A stretch of DNA of 51,104 nucleotides from UBA11957 sp963603285 (GTDB taxonomy: Bacteria > Bacillota > Clostridia > Lachnospirales > Lachnospiraceae), in NCBI GenBank assembly GCA_963603285.1, contig CAVCMG010000019.1, positions 1-51,104 of the forward strand. The letters run 5' to 3'. The translations under genes and the position numbers were made by a program. The notes under the pieces were generated by a model, which saw only the letters and a program-made list of their open reading frames with translations, was not told the DNA's origin and did no database searches. Positions 5,275-12,833 of the stretch are shown here, piece after piece. Positions within the stretch are counted from its first letter, which is position 1, and each line of letters begins with the position of its first letter.

Positions 5275-6791
5275 CTCTGCTCTTCCTCCTGTGCATCTTC
5301 GGAATGTTCTGCTGCTTCTGACAGATCTGCAGCGTCTGCATTGTCACCGGCAGATACATCCTGAATCTCTTCAAATTTATCTTCGTCGATCACGAACGGT
5401 TCTTCTTCAAGCACCTCTTCATCGTCCAGGATCCTCGATTTTTTGATCGTATATGCCGGCAGAACCTCGTCGTCCGTATCCGGATCGGCCAGACGGCGGC
5501 CACGGATACCGTAATGGAACAGCTCCGGATCCTGTGCGCGGTCACGGCCACGGGAAGGACGTCTTGTATCGACATCCATATGATTCATGTCCTTGTAATC
5601 TTCCACATCCAGCGGCATATGGTTCTTTTCCAGCAGATGATTCATCATATTTGTGGCCAGCTGACAGATCACCGCGAACATCGGAACGCCGATGATCAGA
5701 CCGACAAAGCCAAACAGGCCGCCGCCCACAAGGATCGCCACAACGACCATAAAACTGGACAGGCCGGTGGAGTTGCTTAAAATCTTCGGGCCGATCAGGT
5801 TTCCATCCACCTGCTGCAGGATGATAATGAAGATAATAAAATACAGACACTGGATGGGGCTGACGAGAAAGATCAGCAAAGCACTCGGTACAGCTCCGAT
5901 AAACGGTCCGAAAAACGGAATGATATTTGTGATTCCGACGATTACGCTGACAAGCAGTGCATAAGGCATCTTCAGGATCGATGTACAGACGTAACAGATG
6001 ACGCCGATAATGGCGGAATCGATGATTTTTCCCAGGAAAAATCCACCGAACGTACGGTTGACATAGCGCAGATCCCGGAGAATATTGTTGGCAAATTCCG
6101 GATCACCGACAACGGCATACAGAAATCTCTTGCCGCGGGCGATAAACTCTTCTTTTCCGTTCAGGAAGTAAATGGAAATAATACTTCCGATCAGGAAATT
6201 TTTGATGATGGATAAAAAGTCCATGATCTGTGAGGAAAAAGAAGCCATAAACTCATTCAGCTGCGGCATAAAGGAATTGTTGATCCAGTTTTGCAGGCTG
6301 ACTGTGGCTTTTTCCAGTGTATCCACGGCTGTGGTTTCCAGCTCCGGATTGTTCTGGAACAGCTTGACCAGATATTCGCGGATATTGGTCGCATAGCGCG
6401 GGAAACTGTTGGTCAGGTTGATGATACTGTTGACCAGCTGCGGAACCAGCAATGCGATCAGACCGTAGATACAGGCCATCATAAAAAGCAGGGACAGGAT
6501 AACACTGCCCAGGCGGATAAATTTGCGTACCTTTTCGGATGGGTGCAGATCAAATTTTTTGCAGATAAATCCCAGTATGACAACATTTTCTATAAATTTC
6601 ATGACCGGGTTTAAAATATAGGCGATGAATGCGCCGTAGATGATCGGCATCAGGATACCGAACAGTGCTTTTATCGCACCGAATATACTGCCAAGGTGCG
6701 AGGCGATAATAAATACACAGACACTGGCAGCTATGACCAGAAATGCTGTGATGCCCCACTGGATATGTGTCTTTTTGAGCTTGATCTTCAT
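5271..6791 (-). CDS. AI-2E family transporter
   Basis: This 506-residue integral membrane protein of the AI-2E/PerM/YdiK family has an N-terminal hydrophobic pair (about 12-60), a soluble region around 150-200, and a cluster of membrane segments up to about residue 390 that includes the family-like NIIPFFGPFIGAVP. Members have been linked to autoinducer-2 export or Na+/H+ antiport; the substrate here is unknown. The last 110 residues are a hydrophilic, strongly acidic tail (many D/E, ending DAQEEEQR), longer than in typical members and probably cytoplasmic. The ribosome binding site is weak (AGGA about 10 nt upstream). It is the first gene of a two-gene operon with dtd. Confidence 0.88.
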   Translation of the reverse strand: MKIKLKKTHIQWGITAFLVIAASVCVFIIASHLGSIFGAIKALFGILMPIIYGAFIAYILNPVMKFIENVVILGFICKKFDLHPSEKVRKFIRLGSVILSLLFMMACIYGLIALLVPQLVNSIINLTNSFPRYATNIREYLVKLFQNNPELETTAVDTLEKATVSLQNWINNSFMPQLNEFMASFSSQIMDFLSIIKNFLIGSIISIYFLNGKEEFIARGKRFLYAVVGDPEFANNILRDLRYVNRTFGGFFLGKIIDSAIIGVICYVCTSILKMPYALLVSVIVGITNIIPFFGPFIGAVPSALLIFLVSPIQCLYFIIFIIILQQVDGNLIGPKILSNSTGLSSFMVVVAILVGGGLFGFVGLIIGVPMFAVICQLATNMMNHLLEKNHMPLDVEDYKDMNHMDVDTRRPSRGRDRAQDPELFHYGIRGRRLADPDTDDEVLPAYTIKKSRILDDEEVLEEEPFVIDEDKFEEIQDVSAGDNADAADLSEAAEHSEDAQEEEQR

Positions 6792-6831
6792 ATGAAACCA
6801 TCCTGTTTTTTAAGTTTGTCTTATTTTTCCT

Positions 6832-6859
6832 ATTATAGCACAGACTGGCAGGGGCAAAA
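6832..6859 (-). promoter_or_regulatory. Possible promoter of AI-2E/dtd operon
   Basis: On the minus strand a perfect TATAAT (6832-6837) is preceded at 16 bp by TTTTGC (6854-6859), a poor -35. It is placed 40 nt before the start codon. There is no better candidate in the gap. Confidence 0.45.
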
Positions 6860-6899
6860 CATATTTTTTTGTAAAAATATTCTAAATCATCTGGCAATG

Positions 6900-6908
6900 T
6901 GGTATGCT
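6900..6908 (+). promoter_or_regulatory. Possible extended -10 promoter of TtcA-like gene
   Basis: TGGTATGCT fits an extended -10 element (TGnTATnnT). No good -35 is seen (TTCTAA 17 bp upstream). It would give a leader of about 95 nt before the start at 7011. Confidence 0.35.
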
Positions 6909-7010
6909 GGAAAACAGAAAAAAGAATGGATGGTCTGCGTTGGATGGCTGGCTGCTTTTTTATATGGCAGACAACGGTATATATACATAGACTGCATGAG
7001 GAATACGATC

Positions 7011-7736
7011 ATGAATACACAGAAATTACTGAGTTATACGCGAAAAGCGATCGATGATTATGAACTGATCCGGGAGGGTGACCGGATTGCGGTCGGTATT
7101 TCCGGAGGAAAGGACAGTCTGACGCTTCTGGTGGCGTTATATGAGCTGCAGCGCTTCTATCCGGCACATTTTACACTGGAGGCGATTACGGTGGATCTGG
7201 GCAATCCTGGGTTTGTTACGGAGCCTTTGGAGGCTTTCTGCAGGGATCGGGATATCCGGTATACGTGTGTACAGACGCAGATTGCGCAGATTGTGTTTGA
7301 GGAGCGTAAGGAAAAGAATCCGTGCTCTCTTTGTGCGAAGATGCGAAAGGGGGCTTTGAATGAGACGGCTCTGGCGCATGGGTGTAATAAGATTGCGTAT
7401 GCGCATCATAAGGATGATCTGATTGAGACGCTTTTTATGTCGCTGTTGTTTGAGGGGCGGATCAGTACGTTTTCGCCGCTGACGCATCTGGATCGGACGG
7501 GGCTGGAGGTGATACGGCCATTGATGTATGCGAGTGAGAAGGAAATACGGGGGTATGCGCTGGGGTGTAAGCTTCCGGTGGTGGAGAGTTTTTGCCGGGC
7601 GGACGGGTATACGAAGCGGGAGTATGTGAAGGAACTTTTGCAGAGGATTTATGAGGAGAATCCGGGGGCACGGGAGCGGTTGTTTCATGCCTGTGTGACG
7701 GGAGATCTGAAGGATTGGCCGGTGAAGGTTAGGTAA
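7011..7736 (+). CDS. TtcA-family PP-loop tRNA thiolation protein
   Basis: This is a 241-residue N-type ATP pyrophosphatase. The PP-loop SGGKDS is at about residues 29-34 and the cysteine motif P-C-x-x-C-x-K-x-R-x-G near 103-111, followed by AYAHHKDDLIETL, all typical of TtcA/TtuA enzymes that thiolate tRNA bases using an iron-sulfur cluster. The second C-x-x-C pair found in E. coli TtcA is not obvious; only a single Cys (SFCRADG) lies in that area. The frame stays open upstream, but ATG 7011 has GAGGAA 7 nt before it and gives the usual length. In the second half nearly all codons end in G or T. Hairpin copy 3 starts 4 nt after the stop. Confidence 0.85.
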   Translation: MNTQKLLSYTRKAIDDYELIREGDRIAVGISGGKDSLTLLVALYELQRFYPAHFTLEAITVDLGNPGFVTEPLEAFCRDRDIRYTCVQTQIAQIVFEERKEKNPCSLCAKMRKGALNETALAHGCNKIAYAHHKDDLIETLFMSLLFEGRISTFSPLTHLDRTGLEVIRPLMYASEKEIRGYALGCKLPVVESFCRADGYTKREYVKELLQRIYEENPGARERLFHACVTGDLKDWPVKVR

Positions 7737-7740
7737 TGAT

Positions 7741-7891
7741 GGACGGACGAAAAAGGCCACTGCGGGTACAGAGATATATCTTGTTTTCTGCGCTCCGGCT
7801 CCGTCGGTCCGAGCCTAAGGTCTCGGACTCTTACTCGCTAAAGTCGCTTGTAAACAAGATATATCTCTGTACCCGCAGTGGCCTTTTTCTG
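7741..7891 (+). repeat. Long hairpin element, copy 3
   Basis: It starts GGACGGACGAAAAAG 4 nt after the stop of the TtcA-like gene and ends TTTTTCTG. The arms 7750-7786 and 7852-7888 form a perfect 37-bp stem whose sequence (GGCCACTGCGGGTACAGAG...) differs from copies 1 and 2 at most outer positions. The loop keeps the family core, including GTCCGAG/CTCGGAC and GCTAAAGTCGCTTG. The GC stem followed by T5 should terminate the upstream gene. Confidence 0.92.
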
Positions 7892-8044
7892 GTTGGATTC
7901 GGACGGAGTTTTTAGTGCAGTGTTTGATATCTATTCTTCTATTCTGATAATATTTTAATAGCCACTCTTTCGCTTTTAAAAACTTACATTTCCTGATATT
8001 CCCATGTAAGCGTAAGCATATACTATAAAAATTTCGCCAAAAAA
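7892..8044. other. Gap between two facing hairpin elements
   Basis: About 150 AT-rich bases separate copies 3 and 4, which point toward each other. CTTACA...TGTAAG gives a weak 6-bp inverted repeat. No gene is supported; the minus-strand open frame here runs into the hairpin and has no ribosome binding site. Confidence 0.6.
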
Positions 8045-8193
8045 CAGAAAATCCCTCCGGGGAGCCATACATATATCATCTTTACAAGCGACTTCAGCGA
8101 GTAAGTGTCCGAGACCCTAGGCTCGGACCGACGGAGCCGGAGCGCAGAAAAGATGATATATGTATGGCTCCCCGGAGGGATTTTCGTCCGTCC
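8045..8193 (-). repeat. Long hairpin element, copy 4
   Basis: Read on the minus strand it starts GGACGGACGAAAAT 8 nt after the rluD stop and ends ATTTTCTG. The arms 8048-8083 and 8149-8184 form a perfect 36-bp stem, the most divergent of the four (CCCTCCGGGGAGCCATAC). The loop differs from copy 3 at only a few positions. It lies at the end of the seven-gene operon 14186-8202 and is its likely terminator. Confidence 0.92.
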
Positions 8194-8201
8194 TTCACTA
8201 T

Positions 8202-9107
8202 CTATTTCATAATCTCCAACAGATGCTCAAAATACTCCGGCAACGGCGCTGTACACTCCAGGTACTCTCCTGTTCTCGGATGGATAAATCCGAGCGTCAT
8301 AGCGTGGAGGCATTGCCCTTCAAGGGTGTACGGCGATTTGGCGGTGCTGTATACGGTGTCACCAAGCAACGGGTGGCCGAGGCTGGCCATGTGGACGCGG
8401 ATCTGGTGGGTACGGCCGGTTTCGAGCTGGCATTCGATGTAGGTGAAGCGGGAAAAACGCTTAAGGACCCGGTAATGGGTGACGGCGTGTTTGCCGTTTG
8501 TACGGTTGATGGCCATTTTTTTGCGGTCGACGGGATGCCGGCCGATGGGGGCATCTACAGTACCCTCGTCTTCTTTAAGATTTCCCCATACGATCGCGCG
8601 GTAGCGGCGGTTGATGGAGTGCTCTTTAAGCTGTTCGGCGAGGGAACGGTGGGCCATATCGTTTTTACAGACCACAAGGGAACCGGTGGTATCTCTGTCG
8701 ATGCGGTGGACGATACCGGGGCGCAGGACGCCGTTGATACCGGACAACTGCCCTTCACAGTGATATAAAAGGGCATTGACCAGAGTGCCGCTGTAGTGAC
8801 CGGCAGCGGGATGCACGACCATGCCCTTGGGCTTATTGACGACGAGAAGATCCTGATCCTCGTAGAGAATGTCGAGAGGAATATTCTCCGGTGTGATGTC
8901 CAGCTTAACCTCATCTGGGATCTCGATATGGATCTCATCTTCGGCGCGCAGGCGGTAATTGGGTTTGACAGCCTTTCCCTGTACGGTAACGTGCTGGCCC
9001 TTGATCAGCTTCTGCAGGTAGGAACGGGAAAAGTCCGGCAGCATTTCATCAAGAAACTTGTCGACGCGTTCTCCACTCTCCTGCGCTGCAAATATCATTT
9101 CTTTCAT
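8202..9107 (-). CDS. rluD: 23S rRNA pseudouridine synthase, RluD family
   Basis: This 301-residue protein has an N-terminal S4 RNA-binding domain (about 13-60) and a RluA/RluD catalytic domain with the signature HRIDRDTTG (134-142), in which D137 is the catalytic aspartate. It isomerises uridines in large-subunit rRNA; the exact positions are inferred from RluD. It is the last gene of the operon, overlapping lspA by 4 nt. The 3' half uses mostly C- or A-ending codons, the mirror image of the neighbouring convergent TtcA-like gene. Confidence 0.93.
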   Translation of the reverse strand: MKEMIFAAQESGERVDKFLDEMLPDFSRSYLQKLIKGQHVTVQGKAVKPNYRLRAEDEIHIEIPDEVKLDITPENIPLDILYEDQDLLVVNKPKGMVVHPAAGHYSGTLVNALLYHCEGQLSGINGVLRPGIVHRIDRDTTGSLVVCKNDMAHRSLAEQLKEHSINRRYRAIVWGNLKEDEGTVDAPIGRHPVDRKKMAINRTNGKHAVTHYRVLKRFSRFTYIECQLETGRTHQIRVHMASLGHPLLGDTVYSTAKSPYTLEGQCLHAMTLGFIHPRTGEYLECTAPLPEYFEHLLEIMK

Positions 9108-9625
9108 GCACTTTTTCCTTTCCCCGGAGCAAGGAATGTCAGTTCATCGTCTTTATAAAAGAAAATCACAAAAATGATGAGGAAGAATGCTCCCACGGTA
9201 ATATAGATATCAGCGACATTGAATACCGGGAAATCGATCAGGGAGAACCAGAAGAAATCCACAACGTAGTGGCGAAAGCCTCGGTCGATCATATTGCCGA
9301 TGGCGCCGGCAGCTATGGCCAGTGTGATCAGCCGAAGCGGCAGCATGCGCGCGGTAAAAGGCATACGGATATAGACTACGGTGCACAGTATCAAAAAGAT
9401 CAGCCCGAGCAGCAGAAAGAGCCACTGCTGATCCTGCAGGATGCCAAAGGCGGCACCGTGGTTTTCCAGATAATGCAGGGAAAATACGCCCGGGATCAGC
9501 GCGATGTCTGTCTGGTTTTTCAGATGGGCAATGGCCAGAAGCTTTGTCCACTGGTCTAAAAACAGTAAGAGGACGATCCCTGCGATGCCTGCAAGCAGAT
9601 GTTTGAAGCTGGCTGTTTTTTTCAA
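9104..9625 (-). CDS. lspA: Lipoprotein signal peptidase
   Basis: This is a 173-residue signal peptidase II with four membrane segments. The catalytic aspartates are D123 (VVDFF) and D139 (FNVAD), and the conserved NHGAAFG (55-61) and GAIGNMIDR (107-115) are present. It cleaves signal peptides of diacylated prolipoproteins in the membrane. The start codon is TTG, overlapping the aroB stop (TTGA), with AAGGAGG 8-9 nt upstream inside aroB. There is no ATG nearby that would keep the first membrane segment. Confidence 0.96.
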   Translation of the reverse strand: MKKTASFKHLLAGIAGIVLLLFLDQWTKLLAIAHLKNQTDIALIPGVFSLHYLENHGAAFGILQDQQWLFLLLGLIFLILCTVVYIRMPFTARMLPLRLITLAIAAGAIGNMIDRGFRHYVVDFFWFSLIDFPVFNVADIYITVGAFFLIIFVIFFYKDDELTFLAPGKGKSA

Positions 9626-10716
9626 TGTGTTTCCTCCTTCAGAATACTGCCCGCAGCTTCCTTTAATGAGGCGATCGGCAGCGTTTCGATCACAGCGTGG
9701 CCGATACGGTCAAGCAGGATGAATTTGGTGTTACCATCGGAGGCTTTCTTATCCGAAGCCATGGTCTTTAAGATATCTTCAGCGCTAAGACCTTCCACAC
9801 TGTCCGGCAGTCCGTAGTAACGATTCAGCTCCAGAATAAGCTGATATTCATTTTCCTTCAGAAAGCCTTTCTTAAAGGAAAGCCATGCGGCAGCCGCCAT
9901 GCCGACACCGACGCACTGGCCGTGGAGCATGGTAAAATGCATCAGCTTTTCTACAGCGTGACCGATAGTATGACCGAAATTTAAGATGGCACGCAGGCCC
10001 TGCTCTGTCGGATCGCTTTCTACGACCTCGGATTTGATACGGCAGCATTCGCGGATCATATGCGCCAGAGCTTCATGGTCTCTGGCTATGACCTCGTGGC
10101 GGTGTTCGCCAAGCCACTGGTAAAAGGCAGAGTCATAGATCAGGGCGGATTTGAGGATCTCACCCATGCCGCACGTAAACAGCTCATCGTTTAAGGTAGA
10201 GAGCGTCTGCATGTTCATATAGACGAGGCGGGGCTGATGAAAGGCTCCGACCATATTTTTGAACTGTTCAAAATCCACACCGGTCTTGCCTCCGACACTG
10301 CTGTCCACTTGGGCCAGAAGCGTTGTGGGCACCTGGATGAAGTCGATGCCACGCAGATAGGTGGCTGCCGTGAAGCCGCACAGATCGCCGACTACACCGC
10401 CGCCAAGGGCCAGTAAAAGATCCTTGCGGGAATAATGCTTTTCAATCAGGACACGGTAAAAATCGTGTACTGTGTCGAGGGTTTTGTGCTCCTCTCCTGC
10501 CGGGAAAACAAAGGTATCGACCTGATATTCCGGCTCCAGTACAGAAACAACCTCCTGCAGGTACAGGCCGGCTACGGTGCTGTCGCTGGCGATGCAGATC
10601 TTGGTGGCTTTGCAGGAAAGCTCCCGGATGCGCTCCGGCAGATCTGTAAAGCTTTCTGTCCAGACGATCGGATAATCAAAGCAGTTTTCTCTGGTGACTC
10701 TGAGCATATTTTCCAT
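9622..10716 (-). CDS. aroB: 3-dehydroquinate synthase
   Basis: This 364-residue enzyme makes 3-dehydroquinate from DAHP, the second step of the shikimate pathway, using NAD+ and a divalent metal. The nucleotide motif GGGVVGD is at 105-111, and the metal-binding region contains the conserved FGHTIGHAVE. No other shikimate gene is in the window, so its place between ylmH and lspA reflects operon order rather than pathway. The ATG at 10716 has AAGGGG about 12 nt upstream; ATG 10707 is an alternative. Confidence 0.96.
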   Translation of the reverse strand: MENMLRVTRENCFDYPIVWTESFTDLPERIRELSCKATKICIASDSTVAGLYLQEVVSVLEPEYQVDTFVFPAGEEHKTLDTVHDFYRVLIEKHYSRKDLLLALGGGVVGDLCGFTAATYLRGIDFIQVPTTLLAQVDSSVGGKTGVDFEQFKNMVGAFHQPRLVYMNMQTLSTLNDELFTCGMGEILKSALIYDSAFYQWLGEHRHEVIARDHEALAHMIRECCRIKSEVVESDPTEQGLRAILNFGHTIGHAVEKLMHFTMLHGQCVGVGMAAAAWLSFKKGFLKENEYQLILELNRYYGLPDSVEGLSAEDILKTMASDKKASDGNTKFILLDRIGHAVIETLPIASLKEAAGSILKEETH

Positions 10717-10737
10717 AGTAGTATGACCCCTTTTCTT

Positions 10738-11493
10738 TTACACAAATCGCTGTATATTGATCCAGTATTTGCCCTTTTTGGACTGACTGGTGGTATCCAG
10801 ATAGCGGAATTTGCCAAGTCCGCGCACGGAGATCAGATCCCCCGGATGCAGCGTATAGCCGTTGGATGTGACAAGACGGGCGTTGACATAGACCTGACCG
10901 CCCTCAATATAGGGAATGGACTTGCTGCGGGACAGGCCGAAGGCAACCGCCAGCACGCTGTCCAGACGTACACTGCTGACTGTGCCGGATATTTCCTTAT
11001 AGCGCGGTCGTGGAATCTCGGTAAGCTCCTCCACGGTGGCTATAACACTTGTATGGCGGATCCTGGTCAGCTCACGGCAGATGAGATCGGCCATTTTGGT
11101 CAGGCAGAATACATACGCCGTCTGATCCTGCAAAAGGATATCACCCAGACAACTCCTTTCGATGCCAAGATGCATGAGGGCTCCCAGATAGTCCCGGTGG
11201 TTCAGATCCTCGCTGAAACGGGCGTTTAACGGCCGGATCGCCACACAGCAGATCGGATAATCCAGCGGTTCATACAAAACAAAAGCATCAGGTAGAAATG
11301 CTGCTATCTGACGCTCTGCTTCCTCATATCCTCCGGACAATCTCAGCGTAACACCGAGATCATCCATGTTCAGATACTGTAAACTATGTAGTTCATTGAG
11401 ATTTAAAAAATCAGAATACACAACAATATCGCGGTTGTAGGCACGGTTGGCCAGATCCACGAAATGGCGTCTGATCAGCTCTTCATTGTCCAT
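10738..11493 (-). CDS. ylmH: YlmH-type S4-domain RNA-binding protein
   Basis: This 251-residue protein has a YlmH-like N-terminal domain and a C-terminal S4 RNA-binding domain (about 180-240, with VYVNARLVTSNGYTLHPGDLISVRG). In Bacillus, Streptococcus and relatives ylmH lies with sepF and ylmE in the dcw/division region, and YlmH has been tied to ribosome rescue. The same neighbours occur here. GGAG lies 10 nt before the ATG, within the end of sepF. Confidence 0.9.
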   Translation of the reverse strand: MDNEELIRRHFVDLANRAYNRDIVVYSDFLNLNELHSLQYLNMDDLGVTLRLSGGYEEAERQIAAFLPDAFVLYEPLDYPICCVAIRPLNARFSEDLNHRDYLGALMHLGIERSCLGDILLQDQTAYVFCLTKMADLICRELTRIRHTSVIATVEELTEIPRPRYKEISGTVSSVRLDSVLAVAFGLSRSKSIPYIEGGQVYVNARLVTSNGYTLHPGDLISVRGLGKFRYLDTTSQSKKGKYWINIQRFV

Positions 11494-11496
11494 AGA

Positions 11497-12099
11497 TTAA
11501 AACTCCGTACGGAAGGAAGGCATGTTGAAATTGTTGTTCAGGATCTGCTGAAAGTCACCGCTGATCTCCACATTGGCCGGAGTCAGTACGAAGATGTAGC
11601 TGGATACCTTCTGCAGGCTGCCACCGAGGGCATAGCATGTACCGGAAGAAAAGTCGATGACACGCTGAGCCACTTCTACGTCGATACCTTCCAGATTTAA
11701 CAGTACGGTGCAGTCATCAAGCAGCGTATCGGCGATCTCGCGGGTATCTTCCATGCTGTTTGGCTTGATCACACAGACTTCCATATTGGCCATGGAGGTA
11801 CGTCCGCTTAATGGTGTGATCTTGGAGGATGTCTTTGGCTTGGAAACCGGTTTCGGCTTGGCTGCAGTCTTTGGCGCTGTTGTCTTGGCAGCGGCTGTCT
11901 CCTTGGCGGGCTTGACCGGACGTACCGGAGTCTTTACCGGCTCATCATCGTCAAAGTCATCGTCGTTATCGAGCTTTTTAAAGAAACGTTTTTTCGGTTT
12001 TTCTACCTCTTCGGTATCGTCATCATCGAAAAAATCGTCATCATCATCGTAATCATCGTTCAGTTTTACTGCGTTCAGAATCTTGTCTAAGAAACCCAT
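11497..12099 (-). CDS. sepF: Cell division protein SepF
   Basis: This is a 200-residue FtsZ-membrane tether. It starts with an amphipathic membrane-binding helix (MGFLDKILNAVKL), followed by a very acidic linker with runs of Asp (about 15-65), a Lys/Pro/Ala-rich stretch, and the globular SepF domain from about residue 105, which polymerises and binds the FtsZ tail. The frame extends six nt further to a TTG, but ATG 12099 with GGGG 7 nt upstream is preferred. The linker is longer than in Bacillus SepF (about 150 residues in total). Confidence 0.93.
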   Translation of the reverse strand: MGFLDKILNAVKLNDDYDDDDDFFDDDDTEEVEKPKKRFFKKLDNDDDFDDDEPVKTPVRPVKPAKETAAAKTTAPKTAAKPKPVSKPKTSSKITPLSGRTSMANMEVCVIKPNSMEDTREIADTLLDDCTVLLNLEGIDVEVAQRVIDFSSGTCYALGGSLQKVSSYIFVLTPANVEISGDFQQILNNNFNMPSFRTEF

Positions 12100-12116
12100 T
12101 ATCAATCCCCTTTTCT

Positions 12117-12809
12117 CTATTTCGTATAATCGCGCTCGCCAAAGATACCGGTACCGACACGTACCATGGTTGCTCCCTCTTCAATGGCGACCTCGTAATC
12201 ATTCGTCATTCCCATGCTGAGAACGCTCATAGTGACATTATTGATGTTTTTGGCTGCAATGTCAACACTTAATTGCTTTAATTTGCGGAATATTGGCCGG
12301 TTTTCCTCCGGGTCTTCCACGAAGGGTGCGATGGTCATAAGTCCACAAATGGAAATATGCGGAAGCGTTGCTGCTTCTTCGATCAGAGCGATCGTTTCTT
12401 CGGTGGTCACGCCGAATTTGCTTTCCTCCTGGGCAACATTAACCTCGATCAGCACCGGTACGGTGATATCCTGTTTTACAGCCTCCTGGTTGATGGTTTC
12501 GGCCAGACGCAGGGAATCCACAGAATGGATCATGCAGGCCTTGCCGACAACCTGACGGACCTTGTTGCGCTGCAGATGACCGATCATATGCCAGCGGATA
12601 TCCGCAGGCAGAACCTCTGTCTTGCGGCAGATCTCCTGAACCTTATTCTCACCGAAATCCCGCTGTCCCACGCTGTAGGCCTCTTCGACCATGCTCTCCG
12701 GCTTGGTCTTGCTGACAGCAATCAGTGTGACCTCCTCACGGGCTCTGTCGGCGCGCGCACAGGCAGCAGCGATCTTATCCTCGACTTTTTTCAGATTTTC
12801 AATTACCAT
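12117..12809 (-). CDS. yggS: YggS/YlmE family PLP-binding protein
   Basis: This 230-residue single-domain protein of the alanine-racemase barrel fold has its PLP lysine at K34 in AVSKTKP. The family keeps PLP levels balanced and has no firmly known reaction. In Gram-positives it lies next to sepF, as here. AAGGAGA precedes the ATG by 6-7 nt. It starts 24 nt after the HlyD-like gene, in the same operon. Confidence 0.95.
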   Translation of the reverse strand: MVIENLKKVEDKIAAACARADRAREEVTLIAVSKTKPESMVEEAYSVGQRDFGENKVQEICRKTEVLPADIRWHMIGHLQRNKVRQVVGKACMIHSVDSLRLAETINQEAVKQDITVPVLIEVNVAQEESKFGVTTEETIALIEEAATLPHISICGLMTIAPFVEDPEENRPIFRKLKQLSVDIAAKNINNVTMSVLSMGMTNDYEVAIEEGATMVRVGTGIFGERDYTK

Positions 12810-12833
12810 AGTATCTCCTTTTATTTATTCTAT

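Noticed and set aside
2431..8193. CRISPR array or group II intron as explanation of the hairpin repeats
   Set aside because: There are only four copies, kilobases apart, with paired variable arms and no spacer structure, no cas genes and no intron domains or reverse transcriptase.
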